Assembly: GCF_022340605.1 (NCBI RefSeq) | Contig: NZ_JAJDNQ010000027.1 | Span: 1-64,000, forward strand | DNA from: Thiohalocapsa sp. | GTDB taxonomy: Bacteria; Pseudomonadota; Gammaproteobacteria; Chromatiales; Chromatiaceae | Length of the DNA: 64,000 nucleotides | Reading direction: 5' to 3' | Shown here: positions 1 to 8,778 of the stretch, piece by piece | Layout: each line of letters starts with the position of its first letter | Position numbering within the stretch: the first letter of the stretch is position 1 | Notes under the pieces: generated by a model | What the model was told of the DNA's origin: nothing | What the model saw: only the letters and a program-made list of their open reading frames with translations | Database searches by the model: none | Translations under genes and position numbers: made by a program

Positions 1-162
1 CGCTTTGGTTACCCCGTCGACTCCGGGCGCCTTGCGTCCGTCCTGGCGCCCGAAGCTCGCGCGCAGCCCATCCAGGTCCCACAGGAGCCCCATCAGGGCG
101 GTGAACCGTGTCTGCGGCTCCTCGCGCGCCTTCAGTGTGAAACGCTCAAGTTTGGTTGTCAC
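1..162 (-). CDS. Group II intron reverse transcriptase/maturase, N-terminal fragment
   Basis: A GTG start at 162-160 opens a frame that continues to the window edge (54 codons). The segment ends with KAPGVDGV, the typical N-terminal motif of group II intron-encoded proteins, in which a short helical stretch with RFTALM precedes the APGVDGVT element of the reverse transcriptase domain. AGAGGA lies about 8 nt before the GTG. The protein would splice its own intron RNA as maturase and copy it at the target site. Only the extreme N-terminus is visible, so whether the catalytic YADD motif and any endonuclease domain are intact cannot be judged. Confidence 0.85.
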   Translation of the reverse strand, partial: MTTKLERFTLKAREEPQTRFTALMGLLWDLDGLRASFGRQDGRKAPGVDGVTKA

Positions 163-675
163 GGTCAGAGTCCTCTCAGCGTAGGGCCGTGTATCACTCT
201 CACGTTCTCTCAGACCGCCACCCCCTGGCTCCACCAGCATTACCCGGCTTCACGGCTACTATGGATGGCTCCGACTTCCACGCACCACCGCCTGCGTCTT
301 CGCTCTTACACTTGTTCGCAGGTGCCCGCCTCCAGCGGACCGGTACGCGGATCTCCCTGGTTACCACGCGCTCTCGATGTCAGGCTCGACACGGCCTCGG
401 ACCCCGGGGAGTAACCCGTGCCACTCGCCAGAGCGCGACACGGATTGTTGCCCGCCGGAGGGACAAGCCCGTCGGCACTCCCGACCGTTCTTTTCGGGGC
501 TCCACACCTTCAAGGTCGGCATCACCCGTTACCTTTGCACCTCGCCTGCTTTCGTGCCTACGCATCGACGCGGCTGTTACCACCCGCGCCGCAAGGCTCG
601 ATACTGGACTCGCGGCTCACGATTACCCAGGCGGGACTCTCACCCGCTAGAACACGCGGCCTTGCCAGGCCGCAC
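1..675 (-). mobile_element. Group II intron, 5' part (cut by window edge)
   Basis: Read on the minus strand from 675, the sequence opens with GTGCGG, the usual 5' end of bacterial group II introns. About 30 nt later comes the domain I signature GCGGGTGAGAGTCCCGCC (630-647). Several hundred bases of structured RNA follow, and then the start of a reverse transcriptase gene running off the left edge. Domains V and VI and the 3' splice site are outside the window. The 5' boundary at 675 is set by the consensus only. The 5' exon side (676 onward) carries a palindrome, CCGG-N7-CCGG, close to the junction, but no gene interrupted by the intron was recognised. Confidence 0.85.
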
Positions 676-1065
676 TGCCCCCGGAATTAACCCGGTTCAA
701 GGTTGGCCTGCGCACGACCATCACCTTCGAGCCCACATCCACGAGAATGCGCCGGCGAAGACGGCGACCTGCCCGACCGCGCGGAGGGCGCTCGGGTTAC
801 CCCGCGCCCAACGCGCCGACGCAGAGTGCGAGCGCGCCCGATCCAACGGCCACCGGCTGGACAAGCCCGTGACCGATCGCGTTAGAATGCTGCGCCACGG
901 TGACGCCGGCGCTGCGCCAGTTTGTCGATCCCGACCGGGCGCTCCGCCATCGTCTTCGCCCGCCGGCGCTCCAACCGCTTGTGCGGCCAGAGCCGTTCTC
1001 GGCCAGTGTCCGCCTGCCGCGTGCACGAGGCCGGATCGAGCACATCGTCCAGCTTGCCTACCCCC
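676..1065. other. Intergenic stretch between intron and riboswitch
   Basis: No gene is supported here; the open frames show no recognisable domain. A TAGAAT hexamer at 883-888, with TGGACA 19 bp before it, is a weak candidate promoter for the riboswitch-ahcY transcript. The spacing is too long to be convincing. Confidence 0.4.
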
Positions 1066-1150
1066 GTCCCGAGGAGCGCTGCAACAGGGCCTGTCGCCCT
1101 GCCAGGCTCGGTCGCGGGTACAAACCGTTTCAACGGCGCTCACTCACGAT
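1066..1150 (+). promoter_or_regulatory. SAH riboswitch
   Basis: The stretch matches the S-adenosylhomocysteine riboswitch element by element: CCCGAGGAGCGCTGCAAC (1068-1085), a short hairpin GGGC..GCCC, GCCAGGCTCGG closing the first helix, and CGGCGCTCAC (1133-1142) for the pseudoknot pairing with GAGCGCTG. It sits 27 nt before ahcY, the classic target. In this family SAH binding raises expression, so the cell makes more SAH hydrolase when SAH builds up. The ahcY ribosome site AAGGAG (1162-1167) lies just after it, compatible with control of translation. The identification rests on the sequence pattern and context. Confidence 0.92.
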
Positions 1151-1176
1151 GCTCAGAGCTTAAGGAGCTGACTACC

Positions 1177-2589
1177 ATGAGTGAGCAAGACTTCACCGAC
1201 TACAAGGTTGCCGACATTTCCCAGGCCGACTTCGGCCGCAAGGAGATGGACATCGCCGAGACCGAGATGCCCGGCCTGATGGCCATCCGCAAGAAGTACG
1301 GCCCGGACAAGCCGCTCAAGGGCGCGCGCATCACCGGCAGCCTGCACATGACCATCCAGACGGCGGTGCTGATCGAGACCCTGGTGGAGCTCGGCGCCGA
1401 GGTGCGCTGGTGCTCGTGCAACATCTTCAGCACCCAGGACCACGCCGCCGCCGCCATTGCCGCCCGCGGCATTCCGGTCTACGCCTGGAAGGGTGAGACG
1501 CTGGAAGAGTACTGGTGGTGCACCGAGCAGGTGCTGAACTGGCCGGACGGCCAGGGCCCGAACATGATCCTCGACGACGGCGGCGACGCGACGCTGCTGG
1601 TGCACAAGGGCGTCGAGTACGAGAAGGCCGGAGCCGTGCCCGCGCCCACCGCCGACGACAACGAGGAGTGGACCGCCGTGCTCGGCGTGCTGGGGCGCAC
1701 CTTCGAGCGCGACAACCGCCACTGGCACCGCACGGCCGAGGGCATCAAGGGCGTCACCGAGGAGACCACCACCGGCGTGCATCGCCTGTATGAGATGCAC
1801 AAGAAGGGCACCCTGCTCTTCCCGGCCATGAACGTGAACGACTCGGTCACCAAGTCCAAGTTCGACAACCTGTACGGCTGCCGCGAGTCGCTGGTGGACG
1901 CCATCAAGCGCGCCACCGACGTGATGATCGCGGGTAAGGTCGCCGTGGTCTGCGGCTACGGCGACGTGGGCAAGGGCTCGGCGGCGTCGCTGCGGGGCTT
2001 AGGCGCCAACGTCTGGGTGACCGAGATCGACCCCATCTGCGCGCTCCAGGCCGCGATGGAGGGCTACCGCGTCGTGCGCCTCGATGACGTCTGCGACCAG
2101 GCGGACATCTTCGTCACCTGCACCGGCAACAAGGACATCATCACCGAAGCGCACATGCTCAAGATGAAGGACCAGGCCATCGTCTGCAACATCGGCCACT
2201 TCGACAACGAGATCCAGGTCCACACGCTGGCCAAGTACGAGTGGATCGAGATCAAGCCGCAGGTGGATCAGATCGTATTCCCGGACGGCCACCGCATCAC
2301 CCTGCTCGCCAAGGGCCGGCTGGTGAACCTGGGCTGCGCGACGGGCCACCCGAGCTTCGTCATGTCCAACTCCTTCACCAACCAGGTGCTGGCGCAGATC
2401 GAGCTGTTCACCAAGCCGGAGGCCTACCCCATCGGCGTCTACGTGCTGCCGAAGCACCTCGATGAGGAGGTCGCGCGGCTGCACCTGGAGAAGATCGGCG
2501 TCAAGCTCACCACGCTGCGCCCGGACCAGGCCGAGTACATCGGCGTCACCGTCGAGGGGCCGTTCAAGACGGATCATTACCGGTACTGA
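1177..2589 (+). CDS. ahcY: S-adenosylhomocysteine hydrolase
   Basis: A cytosolic NAD-dependent enzyme that splits SAH into adenosine and homocysteine, relieving product inhibition of methyltransferases. The 470-residue product has the family length and the NAD-binding loop [10 protein letters not shown] at about residues 260-269. The C-terminus ends in FKTDHYRY, as in family members. The ATG at 1177 is chosen because AAGGAG lies 9 nt upstream and the protein then begins [15 protein letters not shown], a normal family N-terminus. The frame is open far upstream, but that part runs through the riboswitch. metF follows 133 bp later on the same strand, so homocysteine formation and methyl-folate supply may be co-transcribed. 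Confidence 0.98.
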   Translation: MSEQDFTDYKVADISQADFGRKEMDIAETEMPGLMAIRKKYGPDKPLKGARITGSLHMTIQTAVLIETLVELGAEVRWCSCNIFSTQDHAAAAIAARGIPVYAWKGETLEEYWWCTEQVLNWPDGQGPNMILDDGGDATLLVHKGVEYEKAGAVPAPTADDNEEWTAVLGVLGRTFERDNRHWHRTAEGIKGVTEETTTGVHRLYEMHKKGTLLFPAMNVNDSVTKSKFDNLYGCRESLVDAIKRATDVMIAGKVAVVCGYGDVGKGSAASLRGLGANVWVTEIDPICALQAAMEGYRVVRLDDVCDQADIFVTCTGNKDIITEAHMLKMKDQAIVCNIGHFDNEIQVHTLAKYEWIEIKPQVDQIVFPDGHRITLLAKGRLVNLGCATGHPSFVMSNSFTNQVLAQIELFTKPEAYPIGVYVLPKHLDEEVARLHLEKIGVKLTTLRPDQAEYIGVTVEGPFKTDHYRY

Positions 2590-2603
2590 TGAGGGGCTAG
2601 GGC

Positions 2604-2629
2604 CTAGGTTCTAGGTTCTAGGTTCTAGG
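2604..2629. repeat. 7-bp tandem repeat
   Basis: CTAGGTT is repeated about 3.7 times directly after ahcY. It is non-coding, and a number of copies that varies between strains would be typical for such a tract. Confidence 0.8.
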
Positions 2630-2640
2630 CACATCGCGAC

Positions 2641-2679
2641 GAAGGCCGGCATCGGGTTCCGCATCCGATGCCGGCCTTC
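2641..2679 (+). terminator. Perfect 15-bp hairpin between ahcY and metF
   Basis: GAAGGCCGGCATCGG (2641-2655) and CCGATGCCGGCCTTC (2665-2679) form an uninterrupted 15-bp stem with a 9-nt loop. There is no T-run after it, so it is not a classical Rho-independent terminator. It may attenuate read-through into metF or protect the 3' end of the ahcY mRNA. Confidence 0.5.
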
Positions 2680-2722
2680 GGCTATTGGCAACCCCATCGA
2701 GCACGAAATACCGGTATCCGTC

Positions 2723-3580
2723 ATGAACACGCAAGACACCCGCACCTTCAGCTTCGAGCTCTTCCCACCCAAGACGCCCGAGGGCATGGAGAAGCTCAAA
2801 GGCACCGTGGCCGAGCTCAACGCCGCCGGCCCCGCCTATTTCTCCTGCACCTACGGCGCCGGCGGCTCCACCCGGGAGCGCACCTTCGAGACCGTCGACT
2901 GGCTTTGCTCCCAGGGCATCGAGACCGCACCGCACCTGGCCTGCATCGGCTCCGACGAGGCAGAGATCCGCGACATCGTCGATCATTACATCAGCCTCGG
3001 CATCCACCGCATCGTGGCGCTGCGTGGCGACATGCCCTCTGGCATGGGCCGCAGCGGACTCGGCACCTTTCGCTATGCCAACGAGCTGGTGAGCTTCCTG
3101 CGCCGCGAATACGGCGATCGCTTCCACATCGAAGTCGCCGCCTACCCCGAGTTCCACCCGCAGGCGCCCAACGCCAACGCCGACCTCGCCAACTTCAAGC
3201 GCAAGGTGGAGGCCGGCGCCGACGCGGCCATCACCCAATACTTCTACAACCCCGACGCCTACTTCGAGTTCGTCGAGCTCTGCGAGGAGCAAGACATTCA
3301 GATCCCCGTCGTCCCGGGCATCATGCCCATCACCAACTACACCCAGCTCGCCCGCTTTTCCGACGCCTGCGGTGCCGAGATTCCGCGCTATATCCGCAAG
3401 CGCCTGGAGGCGTACGGCGACGATAAGGCGTCCATCCGCGCCTTCGGCCACGAGGTGGCGCTCGACCTCTGCCGCCGCCTGCTCGAAGGCGGCGCCCCGG
3501 GGCTGCACTTCTACACCATGAACCAGGCCGAGGCGCCGCTTGCGCTCTGGCGCGAGCTGGAGCTGCCGTCCGCGGCGTAA
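2723..3580 (+). CDS. metF: 5,10-methylenetetrahydrofolate reductase
   Basis: A flavoprotein of one-carbon metabolism that reduces methylene-THF to methyl-THF, the methyl donor for methionine synthase. The product is 285 residues, the size of bacterial MetF, a single TIM-barrel. The N-terminal FSFELFPPKTPEG motif carries the conserved catalytic Glu. Other family segments seen are YGAGGS, HLACIG, RGDMP and QYFYNPDAY. The ATG at 2723 lacks a strong ribosome site, but the protein start MNTQDTRTFSFE is normal for the family. Its position after ahcY behind the SAH riboswitch links it to the methyl cycle. Confidence 0.97.
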   Translation: MNTQDTRTFSFELFPPKTPEGMEKLKGTVAELNAAGPAYFSCTYGAGGSTRERTFETVDWLCSQGIETAPHLACIGSDEAEIRDIVDHYISLGIHRIVALRGDMPSGMGRSGLGTFRYANELVSFLRREYGDRFHIEVAAYPEFHPQAPNANADLANFKRKVEAGADAAITQYFYNPDAYFEFVELCEEQDIQIPVVPGIMPITNYTQLARFSDACGAEIPRYIRKRLEAYGDDKASIRAFGHEVALDLCRRLLEGGAPGLHFYTMNQAEAPLALWRELELPSAA

Positions 3581-3600
3581 TCCCACCGGCGTCGCCCGGA

Positions 3601-3622
3601 GTGTCGCCCTCCAGGGCGACAC
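3601..3622. repeat. Dispersed palindrome, GTGTCGCC family, copy 1
   Basis: GTGTCGCCCT and AGGGCGACAC are separated by only 2 nt, giving a 10-bp perfect dyad 20 nt after the metF stop. The same palindrome recurs at 5634-5655 and 40963-40984, with a near copy at 40925-40945. Confidence 0.85.
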
Positions 3623-3726
3623 TCGATACACCGTCGGCGCCACCACAGCCCGGAAGCCCCCCGCACGCCCCCCACCCGAAGCCTCCCTCGGCGTCACAAT
3701 TTCAAACGGCGGAATCGGCAACTATC

Positions 3727-4498
3727 ATGGGCAGTAGACGGAAGCGCTCCGATCCAGAAGATCTAGTCGGCAAGCTGGACGCGGACCTGGTGCTGCCGAT
3801 AATCAAGCTCAGCGAGCGCGACGGCGCGCCCTGCGACGCCGGGTTGCGGGCGGTGCAGGACATCCTGCTGCGTGGAGCCTGGCGACAACTAGTGCCCCGT
3901 TTCACCTATCTTTGCCTTCGTTGTCGTTGTCGTGGTCTTTGTCGAGTATCCGATTACGACCACGACCACGACCTGAGACGGTCTCGGGACTTGTGCACTG
4001 GTGCACTAGCCTGACACTGCTGCGGTACAGCGACGGCGCCTGGCGCCGCAGCCATCCGGTGGTGCGGACCTTGGATGGCTATCGGCGGGCCGTCGAGGCC
4101 GGCGCGGGAGCAGGCGCCGAGTCATGCCTGTCTCCCACGCCGTCGGCGTCTCGCCGGCCGGTCGGGACGGGGAAGCAGCCGTGCACTTCACCATCAACGC
4201 CCGCGGCGTTGACCTGCAGGCGGCAGCACCACCACTCGGATACCCCGTGATCGACAACGACCACGGCTTCCACCTCCCACGCCACCGAGCTGGCGCCGAA
4301 GCACAGCCCGGCTTCCAGCGGCTGCTGAAGGACCTCTGCTACGACAGCCGCTTTCAGCCCCTGATCGTCGAGTGCCGCGACGAGCGCCTGCGCGCGAAGC
4401 TGATCCCGCGCAGGCGAGTCCCGGGTGGAACGAATCGCGAGCTACCATATCAGCGGAACCGACCGAGTCCTGACCGCCGCAACCCCGAGGTGCGCCCC
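3727..4498 (+). pseudogene. Decayed coding stretch, not recognised
   Basis: Between metF and the propeller gene the plus strand holds protein-like pieces in different frames. One, from 3727, starts MGSRRKRSDPEDLVGKL and is well composed for about 55 codons before running into a simple-sequence repeat. Another near 4310-4430 contains RLLKDLCYDSRFQPLIVEC. No single frame joins them and no family was recognised. Either this is a gene broken by the repeat inserted at 3890-3976, or one or two very short genes. Support is only the amino-acid-like composition. Confidence 0.25.
3890..3976 (+). repeat. GTCGTT/CGACCA element, copy 1
   Basis: AGTGCCCCGTTTCACC, then CGTTGTCGTTGTCG, AGTATCCG, and a run of CGACCA units. 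It matches the elements at 43615-43703 and, reversed, 54975-55055. The two arms can form an imperfect hairpin around AGTATCCG. Confidence 0.75.
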
Positions 4499-5590
4499 AT
4501 GTCCACCCACACGATCGAAGAGCCCGGCCTGCTGCTCCACCCCGGCCCGCCGGGGAACTGGGACGACGAGCGCGTGTCCGGACCGCGCGTGCTGCGGCAG
4601 GCGGACGGGATCTGGCTGCTCTGGTACTACGGCCGTGACCGCAGCTTCGACCGGCAGGTCGGCCTGCCCACCGGCCGCATCGGGCTGGCACGCTCGGAGG
4701 ACGGGCTGAACTGGCAGCGGGTGGCCGGCCCCGGCACGCGGGGCGCGGTGCTCGATCCGCATCCGGACCCGCGTCGGTTCGACTCCACCCATGTTGGCGT
4801 CGGCTCCGTCACCCGGGACGAAACGGGCTTCCGGCTCTGGTACTTCGGCGGTGATGAGGAGCGCTTTCGGTTCGGCCGCTTCGAGGTGAAGGGGCTCCGA
4901 CTGCGCATCGGCTGCGCCCGCTCGACGGACGGCATCCAGTGGCAGCGGATCGATGGACCGCATCGCGGTGCCCTGCTCGACGTCGGCCCGCCCGGCGCAT
5001 TCGACCAGGCCACCTGCGGCTGGCCGCGGGTGCTGCGGCTGCCGGACGGGCGCTGGCGAATGTACTACCACGGCCTGGACCCGGAGCGGATGCAGTTCGC
5101 CATCGGCGCCGCCGAGTCCGACGACGGGCTGGCGTGGCAGCGCCTGGGCGAGATCTTCGGCTCCGGCGAACCCGGCGCCTTCGACGAGACCGGCGTCACC
5201 CTGCCGGAACTCCTGCCGCCCGGGCAGCACGGCGGCTCGGACTGGCGGATGCTCTACCAGGGTGTGTGCCGGGATGGCCACCGCTCCATTGGGCTCGCGG
5301 CGTCGCCCGACGGTCTCTACTGGTCGCGTGTGCCGGGAGCTGAGCCGGGCGGTGCCGTCTTCGCGCATGCGCCGTCGGGCTCCGGACGCTGGGACGCCTT
5401 CGCGGTCGGCACGCCCTGCGTCGTGCCGATGCCCGACGGCCGCTTTCGGCTCTACTACTCCGGCGCCGACGAGGTGCCGTCCGGCTTTGCCGACGAGCTC
5501 GCGATGGTGCAGCAGATCGGGCTGGCCATCAGCGACGGGGCCGATCTGACGCGCTGGCGCCGGTGGGAGCGCGGTGGCGACGGCGACTAG
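4499..5590 (+). CDS. Five-bladed beta-propeller protein, glycosidase-like
   Basis: The product (363 residues, no signal peptide seen) carries five spaced copies of a blade motif of the type IGLARSEDGLNWQRV: near residues 60, 140, 200, 265 and 340, as IGCARSTDGIQWQRI, IGAAESDDGLAWQRL, IGLAASPDGLYWSRV and IGLAISDG. Each is preceded by a W/Y-Y-G strand such as LWYYGRD or LWYFGGD. This arrangement is typical of the five-bladed propellers related to glycoside hydrolase families 43, 32 and 68. The substrate cannot be told, and catalytic acids were not assigned. The ATG at 4499 is chosen because similarity-like sequence begins there (EEPGLLLHPGPPGNWDDERV). It stands alone, without sugar-transport or regulator neighbours. 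Confidence 0.75.
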   Translation: MSTHTIEEPGLLLHPGPPGNWDDERVSGPRVLRQADGIWLLWYYGRDRSFDRQVGLPTGRIGLARSEDGLNWQRVAGPGTRGAVLDPHPDPRRFDSTHVGVGSVTRDETGFRLWYFGGDEERFRFGRFEVKGLRLRIGCARSTDGIQWQRIDGPHRGALLDVGPPGAFDQATCGWPRVLRLPDGRWRMYYHGLDPERMQFAIGAAESDDGLAWQRLGEIFGSGEPGAFDETGVTLPELLPPGQHGGSDWRMLYQGVCRDGHRSIGLAASPDGLYWSRVPGAEPGGAVFAHAPSGSGRWDAFAVGTPCVVPMPDGRFRLYYSGADEVPSGFADELAMVQQIGLAISDGADLTRWRRWERGGDGD

Positions 5591-5613
5591 TGCGCCGGCG
5601 CGGAAATGACGAG

Positions 5614-5707
5614 GCCGCTCACAGTGCCTATCCGTGTCGCCCTGGAGGGCGACACGGAGAAACATCCGCCCAAGCACGGTATCGGAATGCTTCCATACCC
5701 GCACTGG
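5614..5707 (+). repeat. Dispersed palindromic element, GTGTCGCC family, copy 2
   Basis: A 94-bp copy runs from GCCGCTCACAGTGCC to CCGCACTGG with the palindrome at 5634-5655 in its middle. Flanks and core align with the longer copy at 40905-41036, so the repeated unit is larger than the palindrome. It fills most of the gap after the propeller gene. Confidence 0.8.
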
Positions 5708-5899
5708 GAACGCGCCGATCTCTTGGCGAAGACCGGCCGACGGCTGCGTCTCCCCGCCGCCACATCGTTCGAGCACCCGCCCAGCGCGACTTCTCGGATG
5801 CCCGAATCAGCGTCGAGCGGATATTGAGGCTGGCGGAAATCGCTCCACTATCCGGGTGCGGAGGCCATGAGCCTCACCACAAACCACCTGGAGGTTGCC

Positions 5900-6325
5900 A
5901 TGACCTGGAAAGAGCAGTTAGACAAGGCCATCGCATCGGTCAAGGACGCGGCCGACAGCGAGCGCGCCCGCGAGATCGCTGACAGGGCGAAGTCGACGGC
6001 GTCGTCGCTCATCGAGCAGGTCCGCACCGGCGCCGTCGGCGCGGCGTCTTCGTTCCTGGAGGCAAACCGCGACCCGTCGTCGCTGGAAGTCCACTTTCTC
6101 AACGCGCACCTGACCATCCTGTCCCCGTCCGAGGGGATTTCGATCAGCCGGCCCGACGCCGCAACACTGGTCATCTCCGACGGCAACGAGAACGGGCTCG
6201 TCATCAACGCCGCCGCCGATCCTGCGTTCGTCGTGGAGCAGATCGGCAGTGTCAGTCAGGCGAGCGGCAACACCTTCGACATCGGCGCCGAGGATGGCGT
6301 GAACGTCGTGGTGACCAAGTTCTGA
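5900..6325 (+). CDS. Small unknown protein
   Basis: Unrecognised, 141 residues. The first 50 residues are helical and charged (MTWKEQLDKAIASVKDAADSERAREIADRAK), followed by a part richer in strands ending VNVVVTKF. There is no signal peptide and no membrane segment, so a soluble cytoplasmic protein is likely. GGAGG at 5890-5894 lies 5 nt before the ATG at 5900, which decides the start over the in-frame ATG at 5867. It stands alone between repeat DNA and the SulP gene. Confidence 0.7.
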   Translation: MTWKEQLDKAIASVKDAADSERAREIADRAKSTASSLIEQVRTGAVGAASSFLEANRDPSSLEVHFLNAHLTILSPSEGISISRPDAATLVISDGNENGLVINAAADPAFVVEQIGSVSQASGNTFDIGAEDGVNVVVTKF

Positions 6326-6594
6326 CATCCCGCACAACGAGCTCCTGCGCACGGCACCGGCGGCCCGGATGCTGCCGGGCGCAGGTGTATAAGCACCTGG
6401 CTCTCCGCGGCGCTCGCGTCTTTTCTGAAGTCTGTGTTGCGGCGCTCGGCGCTGCCAACGACGAGGCATGGGGTCGCACACGCGCAACATAGCCTTCCGT
6501 CTATCACCAGCAAAACTATCATCAATGCAGCGCAAGGAATTGCTCGGCTAAGATGCGGTTTTTTTGAGCTGATCCCGCATCGCCGAGCATCCCC

Positions 6595-8736
6595 ATGCCT
6601 CCGAATCCACTGACGACGCTGTTCCCCTTCCTGCGCTGGTTTCCGATGTCGGGCGCGACGCTGCGCGGCGACCTCATCGCCGGCGTCACGGTTGCGCTGG
6701 TGCTGGTGCCGCAGAGCATGGCCTACGCGCAGCTCGCCGGACTGCCGGTGGTGTACGGGCTGTACGCCTCGACCATCCCAGTGATCGTCGCGTCGCTGTG
6801 GGGCTCGCTGCCGCAGCTGCACACTGGGCCGGTGGCGATGCTGTCGCTGATGTCCGCCGCCGCGGTGCTGCCGCTGGCGGCAATGGGGAGCCAGGATTTC
6901 ATCGCGCTGTCGGTGATGCTGGCGCTGATGGTGGGCGTGCTGCGGCTGGCGCTGGGCTTGCTGCGCATGGGCATCCTGGTGAACTTTCTCTCAAGCCCGG
7001 TGATCGTCGGCTTCACCAATGCGGCGGCACTGATCATCGGCCTGTCGCAGCTCAGCAAGCTGCTGAACGTGCCCTTCCCGCGCACCGACAACTTCGTGCT
7101 CGACCTCTGGCACGTCCTCGAGCAGTTGCCGCATACGCACCTGCCGACGCTGGCGTTCGCGGTGGCGACCTTCGCCATCATCATCGGTGCGCGCCGGGTT
7201 ATCCCGAAGATCCCGGGCGTGCTGCTGGCCGTGGTGCTGACGACAGTGGTGAGCTGGGCCATCGGCTACGAGCGCAACGCGTCCGTGCCGCTGATGGCCA
7301 TCCAGGACCAGGAGGCGCGCGATCTCGCCGCCGAGTACGGTGCCACCGTGCGCGCGCTGGACTGGCTCGGTACGCAGACCGCGAGCTTCAACCAGCAGAT
7401 CCGCGACATCGACGACCTGAAGGACCCGAACCGCTTCGCCGAGCGCACCCTGCTGGAGGCGGACCTTCGGGTGCTGACGCGGGAGATGGACCAGCGCAAG
7501 CGTGCCAACAACCAGCGCCAGGTGGCGCTGCACAGCATGCGCTTTCAGCGCGTCGAGACACCGGACGGGCAGCAGTTGTTCTTCCGCGAAGGCCGGGTGC
7601 CGAAATCCGTGACCGCCGGCGACGGGATCTGGCGCATCGGCAGCGTCAAGGGCGATGACCTCAAGCTGATGGCCGGCGGCGCCGTGGTGGGCGCGATCCC
7701 GGCCGGGCTGCCCAGCTTCCATGTGCCGGAGATGCGCATGGACTTCTTCTGGACCCTGCTGCCGTCCGCGCTGGTGATGGCGCTGATCGGCTTCATGGAG
7801 GCGACGTCTATCTCCAAGGCTATCGCCGCCCAGACGCGCGAGAAGGTGGACACCAGCAGGGAGCTAGTGGGCCAGGGGCTGGCGAACATCGCCGGCAGCT
7901 TCTTCAGCTCTTACACCGTGAGCGGCTCCTTCTCACGCTCGGCGGTGGCCGCCAAGAACGGCGCCAAGACCGGCATGTTCGCCATTCTCAGCGCGCTCGG
8001 CGTCATGCTGGTGCTGCTGTTCCTGACGCCGCTCTTGTATCACCTGCCGCAGGCGGTGCTGGCGCTGATCGTGATGATGGCCGTGTTCGGGCTCATCAAC
8101 GTCCGCTCCCTGGTGCGTGCGTGGCAGATCGAGCGCCAGGAGGCCATCGTCGGCGTCATCACCTTCCTCGCCACCCTGGCCATGGCGCCGCAGCTCGCCA
8201 ACGGCATCCTGCTGGGTGCCGGTCTCGCCATCCTGCTGTTCCTGCTGCGCACCATGAAACCGCGCACGGACATCCTCGGCCTCGACGCGGAGGGTAGGCT
8301 CGCCGGCATCAGCATGAACGACATCGAGCCCCTGGGGCGCAACTTCATTGTGGTGCGCTTCGACGGCTCGCTCAACTTCGTCAACGCCTCGCGCTTCGAA
8401 GACGTTCTGCTTGAGGCCCGCGCGAAGAACCCGCAGGCGCGCGCTGTGCTGGTGGAGGGCAGCGGCATCAACGACGTGGACGTCAGCGGCGAAGAGCGCC
8501 TGCGCGACGTGATCCAGACGTTCCGCGACAACGGCGTCGAGATCTATTTCTCGAGCCTCAAGGGACAGGTCTACGAGACGCTGCGGCGCGGCAGAATGTT
8601 CCATCTGCTCGACGAGTCGCACTTTATCCGCACCAAGGAGCGCGCCCTCCAGTTCATGCAGGAGACCTTCGACAGCGGCAAGCCGCTGGAGCCGGTGCGC
8701 CCCGCCGTGGGGCCGAGCACGCCGGTGCTGGGCTAG
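6595..8736 (+). CDS. SulP-family anion transporter with STAS domain and unusual insert
   Basis: An inner-membrane transporter of the sulfate permease/SLC26 family. The first 225 residues and residues about 380-560 are hydrophobic membrane segments with family motifs (GLYASTIPVIVASLWGS near residue 58; QGLANIAGSFFSSYTVSGSFSRSA near 428). Residues about 575-690 form the cytoplasmic STAS domain (FDGSLNFVNASRFEDVLLEAR). At 713 residues it is longer than most relatives, owing to a hydrophilic insert of about 150 residues (226-379) between membrane segments, rich in charged helices (LLEADLRVLTREMDQRKR). The transported ion (sulfate, bicarbonate or another) is not shown by sequence. Confidence 0.9.
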   Translation: MPPNPLTTLFPFLRWFPMSGATLRGDLIAGVTVALVLVPQSMAYAQLAGLPVVYGLYASTIPVIVASLWGSLPQLHTGPVAMLSLMSAAAVLPLAAMGSQDFIALSVMLALMVGVLRLALGLLRMGILVNFLSSPVIVGFTNAAALIIGLSQLSKLLNVPFPRTDNFVLDLWHVLEQLPHTHLPTLAFAVATFAIIIGARRVIPKIPGVLLAVVLTTVVSWAIGYERNASVPLMAIQDQEARDLAAEYGATVRALDWLGTQTASFNQQIRDIDDLKDPNRFAERTLLEADLRVLTREMDQRKRANNQRQVALHSMRFQRVETPDGQQLFFREGRVPKSVTAGDGIWRIGSVKGDDLKLMAGGAVVGAIPAGLPSFHVPEMRMDFFWTLLPSALVMALIGFMEATSISKAIAAQTREKVDTSRELVGQGLANIAGSFFSSYTVSGSFSRSAVAAKNGAKTGMFAILSALGVMLVLLFLTPLLYHLPQAVLALIVMMAVFGLINVRSLVRAWQIERQEAIVGVITFLATLAMAPQLANGILLGAGLAILLFLLRTMKPRTDILGLDAEGRLAGISMNDIEPLGRNFIVVRFDGSLNFVNASRFEDVLLEARAKNPQARAVLVEGSGINDVDVSGEERLRDVIQTFRDNGVEIYFSSLKGQVYETLRRGRMFHLLDESHFIRTKERALQFMQETFDSGKPLEPVRPAVGPSTPVLG

Positions 8737-8747
8737 CCGGCCCTGGA

Positions 8748-8768
8748 GCGCCGAGTTCCACTCGGCGC
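8748..8768. terminator. Hairpin between convergent genes
   Basis: GCGCCGAG (8748-8755) and CTCGGCGC (8761-8768) form an 8-bp stem with a 5-nt loop, 12 nt after the SulP stop and 11 nt before the stop of the opposing gene. There is no T-run. It probably serves as a bidirectional transcript end. Confidence 0.55.
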
Positions 8769-8778
8769 CCCTAGGGCG

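Noticed and set aside
377-1171. Long plus-strand open frames across the intron and riboswitch
   Set aside because: They run through RNA elements on either strand and have Arg/Pro-rich shadow composition.
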